From: Psoroptes ovis
Lineage: Eukaryota; Arthropoda; Arachnida; Sarcoptiformes; Psoroptidae
Direction: 5' to 3'
DNA: 64,000 nucleotides
Assembly (NCBI GenBank): GCA_002943765.1
Contig: PQWQ01000025.1
Location: forward strand, 679,059-743,058
The notes under the pieces: model-generated
Databases searched by the model: none
What the model was told of the DNA's origin: nothing
What the model saw: the letters and a program-made list of their open reading frames with translations, nothing else
Shown: in pieces, positions 46,101-53,750 of the stretch
Numbering within the stretch: the stretch's first letter is position 1
How the letters are laid out: each line of letters starts with the position of its first letter
Program-made: the position numbers and the translations under genes

Positions 46101-49100
46101 TTATGTGCAGTGATAACTGGTGTGAAACCATTTGAATTTGAATGGCGTTTCAATGATAAAACATTAAAACCTACAGATTCACATTATTACCGAATTGATT
46201 CATTAGATGATGAACGTTCATCATTTTTGATTCAGAATGTCCAGCCCATACATTCGGGTCAATACTCATGTATGGTTCGTAATTCATATGGATATGATCA
46301 ACAATCAACTAAACTTCTGGTTCAAGGTATCAGTTTCACAATATTCTTATTCATAAATTCTAATCAAGGAAATTGTTAAAGAAAGCAATTTGATATTATT
46401 CGATTTGAGATTTAGGTTATACTAATGAATATGATGTTTGAAATGTCTATCAGATATCATTTACTTGTGTAAAACGATTCAAATTACAATCAATGTGTGG
46501 CGCATTATCTGCCCTTAATAAAAGCCATTTGTGTTGTTTGTTGGTTTTGATGTAAAATTGAGTGTTTATTAATAATGTTGATTTGTTTGTTGATATGAAT
46601 GATTACATCGAAAATGTTTATGATTAATGAATATTTATTGTTTGTTTTAATGATATTGCTCAAAGGCAGTTTTCAGTTTGAATTGAGTGGTCATCAGCAA
46701 GGTATTTATTGTTTGATAATCAAAAGAAAATGGTTATAAATTGAAATGTTTTGATTATTCAAGCACCTAAATTGGCTGATAATGTTTCAAATCAAACACT
46801 AGTAATTGGTTCAAAATTTAAAGTTTTTTGTTACTTACAATCGACAAAATTGCATCGTCCATTACAATTTGAATGGTTGATACGAAGCAAACCAATCACC
46901 ATACACTATTTCGACAACTGAAGATGATACATTATTGACAATCGATAACATTCAAATGACTGATCTGGGCAATTACACTTGTTCAGTGCGTAATGTTTAT
47001 GGCAGTGACTCCAAAACTGTTCAATTATTAATCAAAGGTATTTCTATATTATTCGATTTATTTATTCCAAGAAAAACAATCAAACAGGTAAAATTTGCTT
47101 TTTGATGTGAGTGTTTTGCATCGATACAAATGTTAGCTTTTGATCTGGGTCACTTGAATCAAACGAGACTATTTGAAACGATGATGCATTAAAATTCTTA
47201 TGGCGTAAAAATCATGATAATCAAATTTGTTCAATCATCATCGTGTATCGATCATGTAAAAAGATGTATTGAATGATTCTAAAATGATTTCAATTTTCAA
47301 CTAGAATTCGATACAATTAATTCATTTGTAAAAGTTCTGTGTATGTTAGCACTGATTTTCATCAAATCTTTCAAATTACTCTTATTTGTTTCCTTAGCTC
47401 AATTAGCTGCATTTAACAAATGAATGAATTTCTTGTAAAATGTCCAAAGTAATTTAGTATTATTTTGATTATCCGGAAATGTAATTATGATAATAACAAT
47501 TGACAGTATATCCAAATAGATGAATATAATTGAAATATATATCGATCCGATAAAACACGATCGATGCATAGCAGTGGTATTTTGTACAATAATAATAATC
47601 AAATGTGTGTGCTAATAACTTACATTTGTCATGAACCAAAAGCCATTTAGCGTTTTGCATGATGTATTGATCCATGAAACTCTGCATTTATTTCATTTCA
47701 TTCAAATATTTGCATTTGAATGTGTTTGAATTTGAATTTGTTTCTCTTCATTTTTGAATGTAATGTTTTGAAAATGTATTTCATTATTCTGATTTATTTG
47801 TTTATATTTGATTTGTCAATTGAATCATCACCGAATCAATCATCAAAATCAATCAAATCGCCGGTTTTAAATAATTTCAAGCCGATAGAATCAATAATTT
47901 ATGGTCAAAAATATAAATTATTTTGTTATCGCTTAACTAACTCGAATGAAGAGCCATTTGAGTATGAATGGCTTTTGAATGGGTCGAAAATAATATCCAG
48001 ATCGAACATAAAAATCGAATCAATAAATAATGAATCGACAATGTTGACCATTGAGCCAGTCAATCAAAATGATTCTGGCAATTATTCTTGTCGAATAAAA
48101 AATGCTTTTGACGGTTTCACCATTGATGAACAATCTACTCAACTGCTTGTAAAAGGTATTCTTATCTCCATTTTGATGATGTTGTTGATTAAATTTTCAT
48201 AAAGAAATTGAATTCTGAAATTCAGTTTTGGCACATTTTTCCTTGATTCGTGTTTATTTTAGTGTTTGAATACTTCACAAATAAATTGCCTTTTTCTTAT
48301 AGGAATTTATTGTTAGTTTGGTGTTATTTTCAATTCAGGTTCGAATCAAATTAATTTGATCACGTTTTTGAATATTCCCGGAAATTTGTTCCATTTTCGT
48401 CCATAATTCAAATGTTTGTTCAATAAATAAATTGCATTTGAGAGATTGTAAACAAAAATCAAATTCTGACAAGGTATAAACTGATGATTCGGATTGCTTT
48501 AGAGCTTATTTACATGCAAATAGCCATCAAGAAAGCCCAAATATCCGAAACATTCATTTGGGCTGATTCTATCAAGCAAACATGCATCATTTTGTGCATT
48601 CGATTTGCATAGTTTTATGTGTTCTATTTGGAAATGTATTCACTCAAGGTATTCGAATGTTTATGTTTGTGATTGAATCAATGATTAAAATTGAAATTAA
48701 TTATAAAATTATAGCGCCACAATTGATTCCATTGTATCGTGATGAATATGATCAAATGGTTGATAATAAATTTCGTTTGTTGTGTTCATTACAAAATGGC
48801 ATCGAGCCATTCAAATTTGAATGGTATTTGAATGGAATGCCATTGCAACATTCTGATTTGAATAATATTCAAATTGAGTTTGGTGATGATTACACTAATT
48901 TAATCATATCTAAATTAACCAAACAAAATAATGGTAATTATTCGTGTTTGGTACATAATAATTATGGCTCTGACCAATTATCTGTCAAATTAAATGTTCG
49001 AGGTAAACAAAAAGGTTTGACCACAATCAATCGCATTATTCAAAGCGCTATGATTCATTCTTCCTTTAATTTGGATTGCGTGCAAATGAAATTAATTATA

Positions 49101-51739
49101 TTTTGATAATTATTTCAGTGCCACCATCATGGATTGTCGAGCCCAAAGATGTTCATACGAATGGCCGAGAAAATTTTCAAATTGAATGCAAAGCAGATGG
49201 ATCACCGAAACCAACCATCAAATGGGTTACATCCAAAGGTGAATGTTTGAGCATTTGTATTTTGACATTTGACAATTTATTTTAATTGAATTGCTTAGGA
49301 ATTACAATCGAATCGGAATATTTGGATGTAAACAAATATCGAAATGCTGCTGCCAACAGTGATACATATGAATGTATTGCTGATAATGGTGTTGGTGAAC
49401 CATTGCGTAAATCGATCAAAGTGTCATTTATGGGTAAATATTGAATTTTGTAAAATTAGTCATTTATTAATTTGTTAATTGAATGTGTGAACAGTGCCAG
49501 TGAAATTTACAGAGAAATATTCATCAGTCAAAGTGAAGAAAAGTGAAAGTGCACATCTTGAATGTAATGCAACGGGTGATCAGCCATTAATTGTTCAGTG
49601 GACGAAAAATAGCGTAAAACTTGATAAACTTGGTTCAAAGTATGTTTGTATTTGTGTTTTTTGAATTAACTTTGATAAAACCGAATTGATTGATTCGTTA
49701 AAATCATTCAGCTATGAAATAATTGATACAATTGTCGATACTGGAATTCGGTCTCAACTGATAATTCAATCCAGTCAAACGAATGATGCAGGCATTTATA
49801 AGTGTTTTGTTGAAAATGAACACGGAAAAGATGAACGAACCATTCGATTGGAAGTAGTCGAGGTGCCTGGTTTACCGAAAAATGTTCATGTCAAAGAAGT
49901 TTGGTCCCGTACCGTAAGTCTGGCATGGTCTGAACCTTTCAATGGTAATTTGCCCATTCAAAAGTATACAATTCAATATTGGCGTTATCAATCGGCACCT
50001 CATCGTCTCAACGAAGTGTTTGTACCGGGTTCTCAAACATCATTTTTCCTCAAAGATTTGAATCCTGGTCAATCATATGAATTGAGCATTATTGGTGAGT
50101 TTGTTTCAATGCAAAACTATGAATTAACTTTTGATTATGATCAAAATGAATAGCGGAAAATGAAATTGGCAAAAGTGTTCCATCGGCACCGGTCACATTC
50201 ACGACAGGCGAAGAAGAACCATCAGCACCTCCAAATGATATTGCAGCCGAAACGATGGGACCGACCACCATCCGAATAACATGGCGTTCACCACCGATTG
50301 AAAATTGGAATGGAGACATAAAGGGTTATTACGTTGGATATCGTAAAGTTAGAGATGGTTCAAATTCACCATATGTTCACATAACTGTGCCAATACTGAG
50401 CACATCAACCAATCCAATCGGACAAAAGAACAAACCCAAAGAAATAACATTCCATGAATATTTCCTTCGTCAACTGGCTAAAGGCACTGAATATGCTGTG
50501 GTGGTCAAGGCATATAATTCAGCGGGCAGTGGTCCACAATCACATCCTATCACTGCTCATACTTTTGATGGTGGTGAATATCAACTGCCGCCGGCATTTC
50601 AATTGAATGTAATTGATAGCACTGAAGAAACCATTTCATTGCAATGGTATCAAAAATCTCATGGTGCCATGAGCATCACTTCTCAATCGGCCATTTCAGG
50701 TTATACCATTCATTATCGCAAAGAAAATGAATCCAAATGGAAAGAAGTACCGATTAGCAGCTCTAATAATATGAACAATCAGCAACCAACGATTGATCCT
50801 AATTCCTCATTCAATTCCTATTCGTTTGTGTTGGAAAATTTGGAATCAAATGCAAATTATTTGATTTATGTGGCAGCCATCAATCGTTTTGGCATCGGTA
50901 ATCCAAGCAACATAATCACTGCTCGCACACAGAATGGTCAGTGTTTTGATTGTGAATTGATTATGATCATTATTTAAATGTCAATTTTCAATCGTAAAGG
51001 TATGGCAATCGTATCATCTCATGAAATAATACGACGTTTTCAAGGAGCCAATTATTATTTGGAACCAATGTTTTTATGGCCATTACTAATTGCATTCGTC
51101 ATAATTGTAATCGTTATGATCATTGCATATGTCTGCATACGAAAAACTAGAAATATGAATGATAATCCATGTAAGTAGTTGTTTGCCAAATGTCTTTGTA
51201 TGAAATGGTTTGATGGTCAGCTGAATTATTTTTTTTCTTTGTCAGTTAATTTGGATGCAGCCACATTGAATAAACGATTATCAGCTGCTTACAATGTTGG
51301 CACAACACCACGTTATGCTGATTTTGAAAAGACGGCCAACAAAACATTACTGATGAGTATTGATGGACAGCCACCAACAGCTGCAGCTACTCCTGGTGTT
51401 TATCCGACACCTTATGCCACTTTGCCAATGGGAACAACTGCTACGGCTGAGGTTAGTGTTTGTGAATTTGGTCCTTTTGGGAGAGTGCGCACATTAATTT
51501 ATTTATGATCAAATGTCAAATGACTTGCACACATTTGGCCAATTGATTTATGGTCTACTGACCCATATATATCATGAGTATCGGATTTCGGTCCATTTGT
51601 GAAATTCATGAATGCAATCTTTAAGACTTTGATTTTAAATATTTTTTTTTTTCATTTTTTTCAACAGACTCCCTGGGAACGACCGTTGCCAAATCCACAG
51701 ATGAAAAAAGATGGCCACATTTATGATCATCCACAATGA
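36839..51739 (+). CDS. Short Dscam (sDscam-alpha type) gene with 5' tandem alternative first exons
   Basis: A neuronal-type adhesion receptor gene. One of ~20 alternative cassettes (signal peptide + Ig1, 36839-49002) is joined in phase 1 to constant exons at 49119-49238, 49299-49433, 49495-49639, 49712-50094, 50154-50936, 51000-51170, 51246-51451 and 51668-51739. The constant part (671 residues) encodes Ig2, Ig3, three FNIII domains, a transmembrane helix and a ~90-residue tail, so a mature isoform has ~790 residues. This is the layout described for chelicerate sDscam-alpha: 3 Ig + 3 FNIII, one variable Ig. It contrasts with insect Dscam1, whose variable exons are internal and mutually exclusive. 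The array resembles clustered protocadherins, where promoter choice decides the isoform and isoforms bind homophilically. Gene family is strongly supported; promoter-driven choice is inferred. Confidence 0.92.
37348..37702 (+). CDS. sDscam variable cassette V2
   Basis: MMKLVLMIECLIILINSFAC then PPKLIQ and an Ig domain (VCILQEGSKPFKFEWYFND ... HSGSYSCIASNRFGSD). It ends IVTG at donor GTTTGT. A subclass (HSG, DKQSTKLIVTG). Motif core at 37237. Confidence 0.88.
37861..38215 (+). CDS. sDscam variable cassette V3
   Basis: MYFTIELIIILMTINLIDCQ signal peptide, then PKLAEHVPKRSQKIGTKLQL and Ig Cys pair in LFCSIE and NYSCIVRN. B subclass ending MVKG. An ATG 15 nt upstream (37846) is in frame, but 37861 fits the other cassettes better. 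Motif variant ACGTGGCGC, core at 37745. Confidence 0.87.
38377..38728 (+). CDS. sDscam variable cassette V4
   Basis: MMYYCLLKIVILISLIQSIN signal peptide; Ig with SCMILEGSKPLQFDWYFND and HSGTYSCLVKNKFGSD. A subclass, ending VIG. The ending is shared with V17 (both have DRQSTR and VIG). Motif core at 38274. Confidence 0.87.
38904..39264 (+). CDS. sDscam variable cassette V5
   Basis: MNALRIIISLLFVINNSNIS signal peptide. B subclass Ig with an Asp/His-rich loop (FNDDDHHHLKINNQDDDS) and NYSCHVSNQFGHD; ends IVKG before GTATTG. It is close to V11 in its second half. Motif core at 38781. Confidence 0.87.
39458..39812 (+). CDS. sDscam variable cassette V6
   Basis: MYLFQLITKLFLLSFIQLIV signal peptide, then PPKLDEFKSTRLLKSGSKL, VCVVQEGTRPFQFEWHFND and HSGKYSCVVTNDYGRD. 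A subclass ending IVTG; donor GTTAGA differs slightly from the common GTTTGA. Motif core at 39329. Confidence 0.87.
40001..40349 (+). CDS. sDscam variable cassette V7
   Basis: MFSPLFSLIIILNVKLIGSQ signal peptide; Ig with VCTIIEGSKPFEIEWHFND, the distinctive IEMIGDERSLLAIDNV, and HSGKYSCLIHNDFGHD. A subclass. The IEMIGDERSLL segment recurs only in V10. Motif core at 39860, the greatest motif-ATG distance (141 bp). Confidence 0.88.
40523..40859 (+). CDS. sDscam variable cassette V8
   Basis: MFHLKLFIIFNLIISIGANS signal peptide, PKLIQFNPNYRQNNGTKFSL, then FDWYMND and HSGLYSCIAKNNFGYD. A subclass. Its first half nearly matches V10. An in-frame TTG/ATG extension upstream (from 40463) is unlikely to be used. 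Motif core at 40414. Confidence 0.88.
41032..41383 (+). CDS. sDscam variable cassette V9
   Basis: MFSIISMIIICMQIIQISSG signal peptide, PPKLAEHVAKRSQLLGTKSK, then RFEWYKNDDN and NYSCIVRNAYGHDQQMT. B subclass, ending VQG. Its 3' end is the closest match to the relic at 44161. An alternative ATG is at 41023. Motif core at 40924. Confidence 0.88.
41557..41890 (+). CDS. sDscam variable cassette V10 (mosaic)
   Basis: MMKLFIIFNLIVLIRANPPK and IQFNPNHRQNNGSKFSL are V8-like, whereas IEMIGDERSLLVIENV is V7-like; the end (SGEYDCIVTNQYGSDRQSS) is its own. This cassette therefore looks like a conversion or unequal-crossing product. The SP/Ig1 exon ends in ITG-type phase 1. Motif core at 41432. Confidence 0.88.
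42084..42426 (+). CDS. sDscam variable cassette V11
   Basis: MYYILILILFSAQINCQISP signal peptide, SEHVAHRSQDIGTKLKLF, then RFEWHRNDQLL and NYSCHVSNQFGHD. B subclass, paired with V5 by QINNNQDDDSS and the ending LLVKG. Motif core at 41954. Confidence 0.88.
42623..42968 (+). CDS. sDscam variable cassette V12
   Basis: MFMKLIIYCLIVVSFANAKP signal peptide; Ig with LLCSIQKGHKPFKFEWYFND, EYRIDSFTDDQSQLTIDKV and YSCIVRNEFGYD. A subclass. Very similar to V14 over the signal peptide and first strands, indicating a recent duplication. Motif core at 42501. Confidence 0.88.
43145..43484 (+). CDS. sDscam variable cassette V13
   Basis: MFSILILLSITNLIACNLPP signal peptide; AENAHQRSSIVGGKTKILC, FEWYLNDDKRLL and NYSCIARNRFGFDKQTT. 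B subclass ending IKG. Motif core at 43023; an additional TTGGCGCTT at about 43069 lies between motif and ATG. Confidence 0.87.
43669..44017 (+). CDS. sDscam variable cassette V14
   Basis: MKMFILISFYCLIVISFADA signal peptide; LLCSIQNGHKPFKFEWYFND, YRIDSIDDDQSRFTIPKL and YVCVARNEFGSD. A subclass. A stretch of ~50 nt (about 43872-43922) is nearly identical to the matching part of V16. The upstream motif is the variant TTGGTGGCGCT, core at 43559. Confidence 0.88.
44161..44204 (+). pseudogene. Relic 3' end of a lost sDscam cassette
   Basis: This ~44 bp stretch aligns with the 3' end of V9 (shared CATGATCAACAAATGACCAT) through to the old donor, but nothing of the signal peptide or first Ig strands remains and there is no motif in front of it. 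The motif for the next cassette follows 50 bp later, at the usual distance from a donor. It is best read as what a deletion left behind. Confidence 0.7.
44392..44746 (+). CDS. sDscam variable cassette V15
   Basis: MYSINNLIILCLLICVNIIQ signal peptide; SEHIPIRQQNVGTNLKIFC, RFEWYRNDRLI and NYSCLVRNDFGQDQQTTS. B subclass ending KVKG. Motif core at 44254. Confidence 0.88.
44906..45257 (+). CDS. sDscam variable cassette V16
   Basis: MYQLFSISLIIISQLFLIAD signal peptide; DEFKSSRSLKNGTKLSIFC, FKFEWYLNDE and HSGRYSCTATNQFGSD. A subclass. ATGs at 44888 and 44900 are also in frame; 44906 matches both the signal-peptide length and the usual motif spacing. Motif core at 44794. Confidence 0.86.
45436..45784 (+). 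CDS. sDscam variable cassette V17
   Basis: MHKIHLILLLFSYCVLINAQ signal peptide; DEFKSSKTLKNGTKLLLFC, LQFEWRFNDKKISQSSEYRI and HSGIYSCLAKNNFGSD. A subclass ending VIG, like V4. Motif variant CAAAGTGTGGCGC, core at 45324. Confidence 0.88.
45969..46326 (+). CDS. sDscam variable cassette V18
   Basis: MYSNQLILLHLSLVFVLISA signal peptide; DEFHSSKTLVNSSRFSLLC, EFEWRFNDKTL and HSGQYSCMVRNSYGYDQQST. A-like, ending LVQG before GTATCA. Motif core at 45853. Confidence 0.87.
46614..47037 (+). pseudogene. sDscam cassette V19, frameshifted in the Ig exon
   Basis: Unlike V1-V18 it has two exons: signal peptide (46614-46701, MFMINEYLLFVLMILLKGSF) and Ig (46764-47037, APKLADNVSNQTLVIGSKF). The Ig exon starts well but shifts frame between about 46890 and 46912, hitting TGA at 46919-46921. 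The rest of the Ig (EDDTLLTIDNIQ, NYTCSVRNVYGSD) is intact in another frame. Its upstream motif is intact (core 46498). A sequencing error is possible; otherwise it is a recent pseudogene. Confidence 0.75.
47038..47773. other. Degenerate gap in the cassette array
   Basis: At 736 bp this gap is longer than the usual ~170-250 bp between cassettes. I see neither an Ig exon nor the TGGCGC motif in it. It may be what remains of a decayed cassette, but no clear relic could be aligned by eye. Confidence 0.45.
47774..48155 (+). CDS. sDscam variable cassette V20, divergent, motif-less
   Basis: MYFIILIYLFIFDLSIESSP signal peptide, a Ser/Lys-rich spacer, and a divergent Ig (LFCYRLTNSNEEPFEYEWLL; DSGNYSCRIKNAFDGFTIDE). 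One exon, phase-1 donor GTATTC. No TGGCGC motif is found within 200 bp upstream. An ATG at 47720 also lies in frame. Confidence 0.8.
48156..48581. other. Spacer between V20 and V21 with a small inverted repeat
   Basis: AT-rich, without the cassette motif. AGCCCAAAT (48534-48542) and ATTTGGGCT (48556-48564) could form a 9 bp stem just before V21. Confidence 0.5.
48582..49002 (+). CDS. sDscam cassette V21, two exons, nearest to the constant region
   Basis: Signal-peptide exon 48582-48648 (MHHFVHSICIVLCVLFGNVF) and Ig exon 48715-49002 (APQLIPLYRDEYDQMVDNKF; LLCSLQNGIEPFKFEWYLNG; NYSCLVHNNYGSD). The 66 nt intron between them is open in frame, so an unspliced form would add 22 residues. It has no upstream motif; instead a reverse-orientation copy (TAGCGCCACAATTG, 48713-48726) overlaps the Ig-exon acceptor. 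It lies only 116 bp before the first constant exon. Confidence 0.82.
49119..49433 (+). CDS. sDscam constant exons C1-C2 (Ig2)
   Basis: Exons 49119-49238 and 49299-49433 encode VPPSWIVEPKDVHTNGRENF, IECKADGSPKPTIKWVT and SDTYECIADNGVGEPL, a complete second Ig domain with its Cys pair and Trp. The phase-1 acceptor at 49119 is the one to which every cassette donor is compatible. Confidence 0.9.
49495..50094 (+). CDS. sDscam constant exons C3-C4 (Ig3 and FNIII-1)
   Basis: Exons 49495-49639 and 49712-50094. Ig3 spans both (LECNATGDQPLIVQWTKN; AGIYKCFVENEHGKD). The second exon continues into the first FNIII domain (GLPKNVHVKEVWSRTVSLAW; GQSYELSIIG). Confidence 0.9.
50154..50936 (+). CDS. sDscam constant exon C5 (FNIII-2 and FNIII-3)
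   Basis: A 783 nt exon encoding two FNIII domains: APPNDIAAETMGPTTIRITW ... GTEYAVVVKAYNSAGSGP, and PPAFQLNVIDSTEETISLQW ... NANYLIYVAAINRFGIGNPS. Both match FNIII domains of Dscam-type proteins. Confidence 0.9.
51000..51739 (+). CDS. sDscam constant exons C6-C8 (transmembrane and tail)
   Basis: Exons 51000-51170, 51246-51451 and 51668-51739. C6 has the membrane helix MFLWPLLIAFVIIVIVMIIA followed by basic residues. C7 and C8 make a ~90-residue cytoplasmic tail with Tyr-rich motifs (YPTPYATLP, GHIYDHPQ at the C-terminus) that could serve as SH2 or PDZ-like contacts. The tail is far shorter than that of insect Dscam1. Confidence 0.88.
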
Positions 51740-52770
51740 AACATTTGGAGGATTATTGATTGCGGATCTCTTAATAAACATACATCAAATTAACAAATTA
51801 AAGGAATCGCTCAAATATTTTACGTTAATATATACGTAGCGTTTCGCGATAGCCAACCATTAAAACAATGAAAAATACTCATACAAATTATTTAAATGCA
51901 CATTTAATAAGAAATACTCTAAATTTTTTTTGTCTTGCAGCAGCTATTTTATTTCAGTAGTCTCAACCATTTTTTTATTTTAATCGTAGGAATTTTTCTT
52001 TTGTTTTGTGATATTTTTACTTTGAATTAATTAATTAATCAATAAAATTCAGATTAATCCGATAAATGTTTATTTCGAATGTCATTGTCAATATTCGGCG
52101 CCATGGGCGTTGACTCCTTTTAAAAATTTGAAAACATTGTTTACGATTTTTTTAGTACAAAGAACAGTATGCACACACATGTAAACAAATGTGTTCGACA
52201 TGCGTAAACATAAATGAGTCAATTTTATTGATTCTATTTTTGATGACACTAGAGGTCGACACTTGACGGTGTTGCTTTAAATGATTAGTGGCACCATCTT
52301 TGTTTTTATGAAATGTTTAAAATTTGAAATTGAAAAAATTCAAATTGAAATGATGATTTTGACTCATATCTGACTCACCGAACACCTCATTCACACAGCA
52401 ACATTTAATCAGTCATTGATTACTCAAAGACTTGAGTTTTCAATTAATAAAATATGATAATTGTCGATATATCATTTCATCTTGTATATAAACACCGTTC
52501 AAACCATATTTACATTTCAAAACCAATTGCTCAAAGCAAAGATTGACCAATGAATTGATGAGTAAATTTAATTAAACTGCCAACATCAAAAGTGAAAATA
52601 AATAATTTACAAAACAATCGAAATTATCGAAATAAAAGCATCATTTGTCATTGTGTGTGAGTGATGCCGTATTTACATTTAAAATTTGTTTTATGTGAAA
52701 TCATTGATAATTGAACAAATTAATTGTGAAATGTGTGCAAATAATTTAAATGTGTTTATTGATTGATTTT
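51740..52770. other. Convergent intergenic region after sDscam
   Basis: This 1 kb lies between the sDscam stop and the DM4/12 gene and presumably contains both 3' UTRs. GGCGCCATGG at about 52097 is a weak CTCF-like element. No gene is visible. Confidence 0.5.
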
Positions 52771-53750
52771 TTAGAAGATCATATTGATGGCTCCTTGTAA
52801 AATGTCCAAAACATTAATCATACAGTCATCATATTGTGCAGCACAATTTGCATTTTCACCACGGCCATAACGTGCAGCAAGTTGATACTTCGATACGATT
52901 TTATTGGCATCTTCAGCATCTAGATATGGTCTAATGAATTGTAAATAAAAAATGAAAGGTAAGTCATGATTATTCTTTTTGCATGAGATGAATGTAATTA
53001 CGGGAAAAATAATTGAATGATTAACCCGACGGCTCCATATTTTTTTGGTTGGTTGTGTGCCTCACAAATAGATCGCTTCATGCATTCTTGAGCATCTAAT
53101 CGTGGAATGCTTGGCAGATCATCCACTGATCTTTCAACCCATCCCATAAGTGATTCAGATACACCGACCAGTCTATGAGTGATGAGTCGTGAAAGTGAGC
53201 CATTTCCATTCTCCGAGTTGATTGTGCGACCAATGGCCATTGTCAAATTGGTCAAACCTCTGAAAATTTTGCCAAAGTACGAAGGAAAATCAGTCCAAAT
53301 TCGTCTGCGGCCATTACGTGCATTCCACAGTTCATTCCATGTGGGCACCAGAAATGATTCCTTAACCAAACGATTCAAAATGAGTATGCCTTGTTGATGG
53401 TCTTGAGCTGTGTATTTCACAGGCGGCGGTGGTGGCGCTGGTGTGGTTGATGTTTGATCTAATCAAAATCATTTAAACAAAATGAATCGAAACGAACCTG
53501 ACTAATCTGTCAACTTACTTTGAGAATTTTGATCGTTGAATGCTGTGATTTTGGCTGAGCGTAATGAATGAATGACAGGTGGATATTCGAACCTTCGAAT
53601 GACCAATGAATTGATTGGATGATGATGAGCTTGTCTTGACAATTGATGTTGTGCATAATGAAGATGTTTAGTTGGGTAAAGATGTTGGCAGAAAATGGTT
53701 TTGATTAATGAAAATGATATTAATCGAATTAAGTATGGTTTGATAATCAT
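52771..53750 (-). CDS. Secreted DM4/12-family protein of unknown function
   Basis: Three exons (53750-53519, 53458-53002, 52930-52771) encode 282 residues. The N-terminus MIIKPYLIRLISFSLIKTIF followed by CQ is a signal peptide. A Pro-rich linker (PAPPPPPV) leads to the C-terminal DM4/12 domain with its conserved cysteines: DAQECMKRSICEAHNQPKKY, then YLDAEDANK and CAAQYDDCMINVLDIL. The family is arthropod-specific, many members are secreted, and none that I know has a defined biochemical role. The gene is convergent with sDscam. Confidence 0.82.

Larger units (their letters stand above)
36705..46503 (+). promoter_or_regulatory. Nineteen copies of a CTCF-like cassette-upstream motif (consensus CAATRTGTGGCGC)
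   Basis: The TGGCGC core begins at 36707, 37237, 37745, 38274, 38781, 39329, 39860, 40414, 40924, 41432, 41954, 42501, 43023, 43559, 44254, 44794, 45324, 45853 and 46498. All are on the + strand, each 103-141 bp before the ATG of the next cassette. Typical copies read CAATATGTGGCGCA or CAATGTGTGGCGCT; the first is TTGATGGCGCG, the third AAACGTGGCGC. They are the only long-range conserved non-coding signal in the array, and they point to one promoter per cassette. The core matches YAGRKGGCRS except at one position. Confidence 0.8.

Noticed and set aside
36839..49002. Separate small secreted single-Ig genes in place of one sDscam
   Set aside because: All intact cassettes end in a phase-1 donor without a conserved stop, and the only downstream acceptor in matching phase that continues an Ig-FNIII receptor is at 49119.
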